Shown here piece after piece: positions 7,651 through 12,950 of a stretch of DNA of 12,950 nt. The number at the start of each line of letters is the position of its first letter. Position 1 is the first letter of the stretch. The position numbers were made by a program, and so were the translations under genes. The DNA lies in NCBI GenBank assembly GCA_903837815.1, contig CAILWD010000407.1, positions 1 through 12,950 of the forward strand. Reading direction: 5' to 3'. Source of the DNA: an uncultured Chloroflexota bacterium (GTDB lineage Bacteria > Chloroflexota > Anaerolineae > Anaerolineales > Villigracilaceae). The notes beneath the pieces are model-generated. The model had not been told where the DNA came from. It did not search any database and worked only from the letters and a program-made list of their open reading frames with translations.

Positions 7651-7684
7651 AAACCTCCGAAGTCTTTGAGACTTCGGAGGTTTT
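7651..7684 (+). terminator. Hairpin terminator built from a dispersed palindromic repeat
   Basis: A perfect 15-bp stem (7651-7665 with 7669-7683), loop TTG, ends in TTTT; it lies 7 nt after the SnoaL-like stop. Its core TCCGAAGTCTTTGAGACTTC recurs with one mismatch inside the coding sequence at 12073-12092, so it belongs to a repeat family that here doubles as a terminator. Confidence 0.82.
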
Positions 7685-7851
7685 GAATCGGGTCTCAAAC
7701 GCAAACAGGAGCGTCGGGATAAATCCCTCGCGCGTGACATGGAAACCCCGCACGCTGACCCAACGAGTCCGAAAGATTTTCGCGAAATGAGGCAGGGCTT
7801 TACCGCCCCACTATGATAAACTTGCCGCCAGTAACCAAACTGGAACGCGCA
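7685..7851. other. Intergenic stretch before the GT87-like gene
   Basis: No gene is supported here. It contains a small perfect dyad GGGAT-AA-ATCCC (7716-7727) inside GCGTCGGGATAAATCCCTCG, possibly a remnant of another dispersed repeat. TATGAT at 7812-7817 could be a -10 box for the gene starting at 7852. A - strand frame across 7645-7869 resembles no protein I know. Confidence 0.4.
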
Positions 7852-9216
7852 ATGAAACAATCCCTGCAAACTGCATTCAAATCCTGGCTCGGACTCACCC
7901 TGCTGGTTATCGCAAGTCTGGTCGCCATTTATCTCCGCAACGGCATGACGGGGCTAAATCTGTTCATCCAGAACTGGCCCCTGTCCACATTGTCTGTGAC
8001 TTTGGCTTCCACCGCCTTCGTCTGGCTGTTGGCGGGCGTTCTGCTTTATCTGCTTGCGGACGGGAAAATCCACAAGGGGAATCTCTGGCTCACTGCCGGA
8101 TTCTTCCTTGTCATGTTCATCTACCTCGGCATCCTGCGCGAACGCTTCCGCTACGGTGACTATCACTACTATCTCGACGCCGCGACCGCCCTCGCCAAAG
8201 GTCAACCCCTGCCCGACAGTTATCTCTACCTGCCGCTCTGGGGAGCGCTGCTCCAATTCCTCGTCCCGCTCGGTGACCAGGGTTTCATGATCGTCCTGTG
8301 GATCGTCAACGTCCTTGCCCTCGCCGCTTTTTATTTTTTACTCGTTACCATCCTGCAAAGATATGGCTTCTCAAATCACCTTGCCATCGTTATCACCGTC
8401 CTCTTTTTGCTCATCAACACCCCCCTCATGCGGACGTTGGGATTCATCCAAGTCAACCTGCTGACTTTGGATTTGATTCTGCTCAGCCTCGCCGTTTACC
8501 CCAAGCATGAGTTCTTGTCCGCGCTGGCGCTTGCTCTGGCTGTTCACCTGAAAACTTCGCCCGCCGTTCTCGTCCTCGCCTTCCTGCTGGAATTCAACTG
8601 GCGCTGGCTGATTTGGTTCGCGGTCAGTTTCCTCGGCATCGGGCTTTTCCCCGTCCTCACAAACGGCGTGACACTCTACCAGCAATTCCTGACCAACACC
8701 TTCCTGCTGACCCAGATCCCCGACACGAACTTCCACGACACCTCCTTCGACTCCTTTCTGCGATTCCTCAATCCCTTCTTCGGGATTCAGATCGCGCAGA
8801 CCCGTCTCATGGCGCTTGCCGCAAAAGCCTTGCTCCTGCTTGCCTCCCTCGCGGTGATGGCACAATCCGTTCGCAACCAATCGTTCAGCAAAGAGAATCG
8901 CCTGCTGAACGCCATCCCGCCGCTATTCGTGCTGATGACTCTCGCCTCGCCCATCGTCTGGGATCATCACGGGCTTTTCACGACGCTCACCTTTCTCCTC
9001 ATGCTCAAACGCATCCACGCCCCATCCGCATGGACATGGTTTGGCTTCGCCTACTTCCTCGAATTCGTCCTGCCCTCCTTTGACTTTTTCCCCTGGTCGT
9101 ACGGTCGCCTTATCGCGCCGCTGATCGTCCTCTGGCTGATGTGGCGCACCGCGAAGAACGACGAGTCGCCGCTCATCGCCTCCGCAAATCAATGGCTTGC
9201 AAAGCTTACTGGGTAG
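7852..9216 (+). CDS. GT87-like (DUF2029) polytopic membrane glycosyltransferase
   Basis: 454-residue integral membrane protein with about ten hydrophobic helices. It matches the GT87 family, GT-C fold mannosyl/arabinosyl-type transferases that use polyprenyl-phosphate sugars on the outer face of the membrane. Seen: the first-loop acidic motif YGDYHYYLDAATALAKG (residues 101-117, D103 the likely catalytic base), YLYLPLWGAL, the QVNLLTLDLILLSL helix (200-213) followed by LKTSPAVL, and the C-terminal NQSFS ... SPIVWDHHG (342-373), typical of GT87. The acceptor is unknown. ATG 7852 has GGAA about 7 nt upstream; ATG 7813 (13 more residues) has no ribosome-binding site and overlaps a possible -10 box, so I prefer 7852. 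Another GT-C enzyme follows, separated by a repeat. Confidence 0.8.
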   Translation: MKQSLQTAFKSWLGLTLLVIASLVAIYLRNGMTGLNLFIQNWPLSTLSVTLASTAFVWLLAGVLLYLLADGKIHKGNLWLTAGFFLVMFIYLGILRERFRYGDYHYYLDAATALAKGQPLPDSYLYLPLWGALLQFLVPLGDQGFMIVLWIVNVLALAAFYFLLVTILQRYGFSNHLAIVITVLFLLINTPLMRTLGFIQVNLLTLDLILLSLAVYPKHEFLSALALALAVHLKTSPAVLVLAFLLEFNWRWLIWFAVSFLGIGLFPVLTNGVTLYQQFLTNTFLLTQIPDTNFHDTSFDSFLRFLNPFFGIQIAQTRLMALAAKALLLLASLAVMAQSVRNQSFSKENRLLNAIPPLFVLMTLASPIVWDHHGLFTTLTFLLMLKRIHAPSAWTWFGFAYFLEFVLPSFDFFPWSYGRLIAPLIVLWLMWRTAKNDESPLIASANQWLAKLTG

Positions 9217-9246
9217 CGCATGAAATCAAACGAAAGTCAAAATGCT

Positions 9247-9317
9247 CTAACCACTGAGACACGGAGGCACGGAGCTTTTAATTGGTTTTCTCGGTGTCTC
9301 TGCGCCTCCGTGGTTAG
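9247..9317. repeat. Dispersed imperfect inverted repeat (CTAACCAC...GTGGTTAG)
   Basis: Two 28-nt arms (9247-9274 and 9290-9317) match as an inverted repeat at 22 of 28 positions, with a perfect 8-bp outer end CTAACCAC/GTGGTTAG and an A/T-rich 15-nt centre. The - strand translation gives LTTEAQRHRE, a peptide familiar from over-called hypothetical proteins in many genomes, which marks this as a known widespread intergenic repeat type. It fills the gap between the two glycosyltransferase genes and could act as a hairpin in their transcript. Confidence 0.8.
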
Positions 9318-9329
9318 TTTTCCCTCGCC

Positions 9330-11087
9330 ATGAAGAAACATCTTTCCACAATTGTCCTTGCCTGTATCCTGCTTGCTGGTTTGCTGACCTTCAACCAGTA
9401 CGGCGAAAGTTGGGACGACCGCTCGCTCCAAAAGTACGCCGCCAAGTCCATCAACGCCTACGTTACATTTCCACAAGACGGCAAAGTCAACCTCACGCCC
9501 GAAGACCTCGGCTACTACGGTCCCGCCTACGTGATGGCAGTTGACCTGCTTTCCCGCGCCCTCAGTTTCCTCCCCTTCCCCCTCCCCGACCTGCGTCACC
9601 TGATTTACTTCCTCACCTACTTTGCGGGCGTCCTCGCCTTTCGTTCGCTTGCCAAACGCTGGCTGAGCGATCTCCCCGCCCTCGGTGCAACCGTCCTCTA
9701 CGCAACCCAGCCCCTGCTTTGGGGCCACGCCTTCATCAATCCCAAAGATACACCCTTTCTCTCCCTCTTTTTGATTTCGCTTGCGCTGGGATTTAATTTT
9801 TTTGACAAACTGCCCGTGAAGTCGAGTCCACGCCCAAGCCGAATCCAATTACTTCTCACCGCGCTCTGGGTTGGTTCTGTTTTCTCGTTGTTCATCTTCA
9901 CCGAAAGCTTTCACAACCTCATCACCAGCCTCGTCCAATCCGCGCACAATGGCAACACAAATATCATTTCCCTCATCGCCTCAGACATCCTCACCGCAAG
10001 ACCAGAAATTTACATCCAAAAATACTTCGTCCTCTTCCTCCGCGCCCGCGCCATCTTCTTCCTCCTGTTTACCTGTCTACTTGTTTACTTGTACCGCAAA
10101 CACCTTCATCCTTTCATCATTTTCTCCGCTTTCATATTGGGTTTTACCACCTCCACCCGCATCCTCGGACCCTTCGCGGGAGTCCTTGTAACCTATTACG
10201 CCTTGCGGACAAAAGGCAAAAAGGCAATCCCGCATCTCATCGCCTACGCCCTCCTTTCCCTGATCTTCACCTACCTGACCTGGCCCTACCTGTGGACAAA
10301 TCCCATCGGGCATTTCATCGAAAGTTTCAAGGAAATGTCGCTTTACCCCTGGACGGGAGTTGTCCTCTTCAACGGCGACAATTACCAACTTACCAATCTA
10401 CCAACGTCCTACCTCCCCCTTCTGCTTGCCATCCAGTTGACCGAACCCGTCTGGGCATTGTCTTTGGCTGGATGGTGGGTATCCGCTTTCGGCGCGACGC
10501 GAAGCGAAAACCGCGGGTTGATCGAATTATCGGCATTGTGGTTCATCCTCCCGTTGACCGCGTTCATCGTCATGAAAACCGCGCTGTACGATAACTTCCG
10601 CCAAATCCTCTTCATCCTGCCGCCGATATTTTTAATGGCAGGAGTTGCATTCGAGGCGGTAAAGCAAGTAAAATGGCAAGCCGTATTGATTGGGCTGTGC
10701 CTCATCCCAAACTTAATTGGCGTTGTGTCCCTGCATCCGTATGAATATATTTATTACAACCGCTTCCTTGGCGGCGTGGACGGCGCAGCAGAACGCTTTG
10801 AACTGGATTACTGGGGCATCTCGTACCGCGAGGCGGCGGAGTACGTGAATCAAGTTGCGCCGCCCAACGCCACAGTCTGGCTGGAGGGACCCGCGGCGTT
10901 GTTCCAACTTTACGCGCGGGAAGATTTGAAGACCTATTCCACCAACGAAGTCGAACGCGCCGACCACTACGACTTCATCGTCGCCACCACCCGCTACAAC
11001 CTGGATGAGACTGCCTACCCCGACGCTAAAATCATTTACGAAATCAAACGCGGCGATGCCGTGCTGACGGTCGTCAGGAGACCCTGA
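9330..11087 (+). CDS. GT39/ArnT-like polytopic membrane glycosyltransferase
   Basis: 585-residue integral membrane protein of the GT-C superfamily (PMT/ArnT-like, glycosyltransferase family 39 type), expected to move a sugar from a polyprenyl-phosphate donor to an extracytoplasmic acceptor. One N-terminal helix (5-22) is followed by the outer-loop motif GESWDDRSLQKYA (25-37), where D29/D30 are the likely catalytic acids. Then come ten or so hydrophobic segments with FINPKDTPF (135-143), STRILGP (275-281) and TWPYLW (317-322). The soluble C-terminal part (about 471-585) starts with HPYEYIYYNRFLGG and is rich in aromatic residues. No convincing Shine-Dalgarno precedes ATG 9330, because the repeat ends 12 nt upstream; the next ATG lies beyond the first conserved loop, so 9330 is kept. 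It is probably cotranscribed with the GT87-like gene. Confidence 0.78.
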   Translation: MKKHLSTIVLACILLAGLLTFNQYGESWDDRSLQKYAAKSINAYVTFPQDGKVNLTPEDLGYYGPAYVMAVDLLSRALSFLPFPLPDLRHLIYFLTYFAGVLAFRSLAKRWLSDLPALGATVLYATQPLLWGHAFINPKDTPFLSLFLISLALGFNFFDKLPVKSSPRPSRIQLLLTALWVGSVFSLFIFTESFHNLITSLVQSAHNGNTNIISLIASDILTARPEIYIQKYFVLFLRARAIFFLLFTCLLVYLYRKHLHPFIIFSAFILGFTTSTRILGPFAGVLVTYYALRTKGKKAIPHLIAYALLSLIFTYLTWPYLWTNPIGHFIESFKEMSLYPWTGVVLFNGDNYQLTNLPTSYLPLLLAIQLTEPVWALSLAGWWVSAFGATRSENRGLIELSALWFILPLTAFIVMKTALYDNFRQILFILPPIFLMAGVAFEAVKQVKWQAVLIGLCLIPNLIGVVSLHPYEYIYYNRFLGGVDGAAERFELDYWGISYREAAEYVNQVAPPNATVWLEGPAALFQLYAREDLKTYSTNEVERADHYDFIVATTRYNLDETAYPDAKIIYEIKRGDAVLTVVRRP

Positions 11088-11088
11088 T

Positions 11089-11165
11089 GTCGTTGCGAGG
11101 GTGTTCTTCCCGAGACAACCTCCTCACAAATAGGGGACTGCTTCGCAAAAAGCGCTCGCAGTGAC
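11089..11165. repeat. Dispersed inverted repeat (GTCGTTGCGAG...CTCGCAGTGAC)
   Basis: The ends GTCGTTGCGAG and CTCGCAGTGAC are inverted copies with two mismatches. The interior contains ...GAGACAACCTCC...GGGGACTGCTTCGC..., a second nested inverted similarity. This layout is the one seen in the common GTCATTGCGAG...CTCGCAATGAC intergenic repeats of many bacterial genomes. It begins 1 nt after the GT39-like stop and ends 13 nt before the next ATG, filling the gap. Confidence 0.7.
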
Positions 11166-11178
11166 ATAGAAAGAAAAC

Positions 11179-12950
11179 ATGAACCTATTAGAAATCCTTT
11201 CACAAAAAACCTTGCTCGCCGACGGCGCAATGGGAACCATGCTCCATGCGCGGGGTGTGGGCTTCTCTAACTGCTACGACGAACTTAACCTGACCAATCC
11301 CGCCGCCGTTGCAGACATCCACCGCGCATACATTGAAGCGGGCTCACAATTGATTATCACCAACACCTTTGGCGCAAACCGCTTCAAGCTGGGCAAACAC
11401 GGTTTGCAGGAAAAGCTGGCAGACATCAACCGCGCCGGCGTGGAACTGGCTCGCCGCGCAATTGCTGCCTCCTTCAAAGAGGGCGTGCTGGTAGCAGGCG
11501 ACGTGGGACCGCTGGGCGTGCGTATTGCTCCCTATGGGCGTATCCAAGCCGAAGAAGCCCGAGCCGCCTTTGCCGAACAAATCCAAGCACTGGCAGAAGC
11601 GGGCGCGGATTTAATCGTCATCGAAACCATGAGCGACCTGTACGAAATTCAGGAAGCCATCCGCGCTGCTAAATCTATCGGGCGTTCGTTGCCCGTCATC
11701 GCCTCTGTCACCTTTACCCGCGATGACCGCACCCTGCTGGGCGATAACCCTGCGCAGGTGGCGCGAAAACTCCATGAAGAAGGCGCGGATGTGATTGGAG
11801 TCAACTGCTCCGGCGGGCCTTCGCAATTGTTGCGGATTCTCAAACAAATGAAACAGGCTGTGCCAGAGGGCAGGTTCTGGGTCAAGCCCAACGCGGGCTG
11901 GCCCGAACAAGTGGGCGGGCGCATCATGTATCCTGCTGACGCCGATTACTTCGGCAACTACGCCATTTCGTTCCGTGAGGCGGGCGCGAACATTGTCGGC
12001 GGCTGCTGCGGGACCACGCCCCAGCACATCGCGGCGATGAAGAAGGCGTTTGAGGCGGCTCCATTTCAGACTTCCGAAGTCTTGGAGACTTCCGAAGTCT
12101 CGGAAATCGATCCCCTCGAAACCGAGCCGCCCACCCAACTGGCGCAAAAACTCGCCGCTAGTAAATTTGCCATCTGCGTCGAGATGGACCCGCCGCGCGG
12201 ACTCTCGACTCACAAACTGCTGGCAGGCGCGTCCCTGCTCCACGACGCGGGCGCGGACGTGATCAACGTCGCCGACAGCCCGATGGCGCGGATGAGAATG
12301 TCCGCCTGGGCGGTCTGCGATCTGGTTCAGCGCAAAATTGGAATCGAGACCACCCTGCACTTCCCCACACGCGGACGTAACCTGTTGCGCGTGCAGGGCG
12401 ATTTGCTCGCCGCGCACGCCATCGGCTTGCGGAATATCTTCGTCGTGATGGGCGACCCAACTTCGATTGGCGACTACCCCGAAGCCACCGACAACTACGA
12501 CCTCGTCCCGTCGGGCTTGGTCAAACTCATCAAGCAGGGATTCAACATGGGCGTGGATCACTCCGGCACGAGCATCGGTCAGCCCACAAACTTCTTCGTT
12601 GGATCCGCACTCAGCCTTTGCCCAAAGGACATGGATAACGAGGTCAAAAACCTGCATCGCAAAATCAACGCCGGCGCAGACTTTTTCCTCACCCAGCCCA
12701 TCTACCGCCCCACCGACGGACCGAACGTCATCGCAGCCTACGAAGCCAAACACGGCAAACTCAACAAGCCGATTCTGGCGGGCATCCTGCCGCTGGTCAG
12801 CCCAAAGCACGTCAACTTTTTGCACAACGAAGTGCCGGGGGTCTTCATCCCAGACGAGGCGCGGAGGCGCATCGAAGAAGCGGGCGACGCCGAGCGCGGC
12901 GCAAAGGTCGGCGTGGAACTGGCTGTCGAGTTGATTCAGCAAATCAAGGG
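11179..12950 (+). CDS. Bifunctional homocysteine S-methyltransferase / 5,10-methylenetetrahydrofolate reductase (3' end missing)
   Basis: 590 codons are visible and the frame is open at the window end; YitJ-type homologues have about 610-620 residues, so only the tail is lost. Residues 1-294 are a homocysteine methyltransferase barrel. It has LLADGAMGTML near the start, ITNTFGANR, VIETMSDLYE, and the zinc ligands C210 (GVNCSGGP) and C276/C277 (GGCCGTTP). Residues 295-320 are a linker carrying a tandem repeat. From about 321 comes a MetF-like FAD domain: CVEMDPPRG with the likely catalytic E335, NVADSPMARMRMS, RNIFVVMGDP, FFLTQPIY, and GILPLVSPKHVNFL. Together these would make 5-methyl-THF and methylate homocysteine, though family members vary in methyl donor. 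ATG 11179 has only an A/G-rich stretch (AGAAAG) upstream. No SAM or B12 riboswitch is visible; the space upstream is a repeat. Confidence 0.9.
   Translation, partial: MNLLEILSQKTLLADGAMGTMLHARGVGFSNCYDELNLTNPAAVADIHRAYIEAGSQLIITNTFGANRFKLGKHGLQEKLADINRAGVELARRAIAASFKEGVLVAGDVGPLGVRIAPYGRIQAEEARAAFAEQIQALAEAGADLIVIETMSDLYEIQEAIRAAKSIGRSLPVIASVTFTRDDRTLLGDNPAQVARKLHEEGADVIGVNCSGGPSQLLRILKQMKQAVPEGRFWVKPNAGWPEQVGGRIMYPADADYFGNYAISFREAGANIVGGCCGTTPQHIAAMKKAFEAAPFQTSEVLETSEVSEIDPLETEPPTQLAQKLAASKFAICVEMDPPRGLSTHKLLAGASLLHDAGADVINVADSPMARMRMSAWAVCDLVQRKIGIETTLHFPTRGRNLLRVQGDLLAAHAIGLRNIFVVMGDPTSIGDYPEATDNYDLVPSGLVKLIKQGFNMGVDHSGTSIGQPTNFFVGSALSLCPKDMDNEVKNLHRKINAGADFFLTQPIYRPTDGPNVIAAYEAKHGKLNKPILAGILPLVSPKHVNFLHNEVPGVFIPDEARRRIEEAGDAERGAKVGVELAVELIQQIK
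12068..12103. repeat. In-frame tandem 18-bp palindromic repeat in the methyltransferase/MTHFR linker
   Basis: Two copies of AGACTTCCGAAGTCT plus TGG or CGG lie head to tail (12068-12085, 12086-12103). Each copy is itself a near-palindrome. The period is six codons, giving TSEVLE-TSEVSE in the linker between the two enzyme domains. The sequence at 12073-12092 matches the terminator hairpin at 7655-7674 at 19 of 20 positions. Confidence 0.85.

Noticed and set aside
7813..7851. GT87-like gene start at ATG 7813.
   Set aside because: No ribosome-binding site and an overlap with a TATGAT box; the start at 7852 is somewhat better supported, though the earlier one cannot be excluded.
9237..9848. A - strand open frame of 203 codons ending in LTTEAQRHRE and further residues.
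   Set aside because: It is antisense to the GT39-like gene and its C-terminal part is translation of the inverted repeat, a known source of spurious proteins.
11088..11178. A SAM-type or cobalamin riboswitch before the methionine-synthesis gene.
   Set aside because: The leader is only about 90 nt, consists of a dispersed inverted repeat, and shows none of the conserved riboswitch core motifs I could recognise.
12068..12103. A miniature CRISPR array.
   Set aside because: The units are only 18 bp, adjoin without spacers, and lie inside a coding sequence with a six-codon period.
11611..12942. A long - strand open frame (443 codons).
   Set aside because: It is the antisense shadow of the methyltransferase/MTHFR gene, whose + strand frame has clear catalytic motifs throughout.

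Overview
The window is a moderately GC-rich, gene-dense stretch of bacterial chromosome. Protein style, the fused NuoE/NuoF formate dehydrogenase subunit, the fused homocysteine methyltransferase/MTHFR, and several dispersed palindromic repeats suggest an uncultured Anaerolineae-like member of the Chloroflexota. That assignment is inference from style; no rRNA or marker gene is present.

Layout. (1) Positions 1-1148, + strand: the 3' part of a MiaB-type tRNA methylthiotransferase, closed by a strong hairpin terminator (1152-1197). (2) Positions 1223-5742, - strand: a two-gene operon for a soluble NAD-linked formate dehydrogenase. A NuoE-NuoF fusion comes first, then a large catalytic subunit. 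The catalytic gene looks like two ORFs (3913-2861 and 2812-1223), but it is one 896-residue selenoprotein. The in-frame TGA (2861-2863) sits in the canonical active-site motif RV-U-H and is followed by a bacterial SECIS hairpin with the same spacing and GGUCU loop as E. coli fdhF. (3) Positions 5743-5986: a divergent promoter region. (4) Positions 5987-7643, + strand: a HI0933/TIGR03862-type flavoprotein and a SnoaL-like small protein, closed by a second strong hairpin. (5) Positions 7852-11087, + strand: two polytopic GT-C type glycosyltransferases (GT87-like and GT39-like) separated by a dispersed repeat. (6) Positions 11179 to the right edge, + strand: a bifunctional homocysteine S-methyltransferase/methylenetetrahydrofolate reductase, cut by the window end.

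How the parts work together. The formate dehydrogenase pair should pass electrons from formate at a Mo/W-bis-PGD-selenocysteine site, through the FeS clusters of the large subunit, to FMN and NAD+ on the NuoF half (or run in reverse for CO2 reduction). The NuoE half of the fusion has lost all four [2Fe-2S] ligand cysteines. The MTHFR fusion belongs to one-carbon metabolism too, but lies far away on the other strand. The two glycosyltransferases probably use polyprenyl-phosphate sugars for envelope glycans.

The most noteworthy points are the selenoprotein hidden behind a TGA, the cysteine-less NuoE domain, and a palindromic repeat that serves as a terminator at 7651-7684 and also appears as an in-frame 18-bp tandem insertion in the interdomain linker of the methyltransferase/MTHFR gene (12068-12103).
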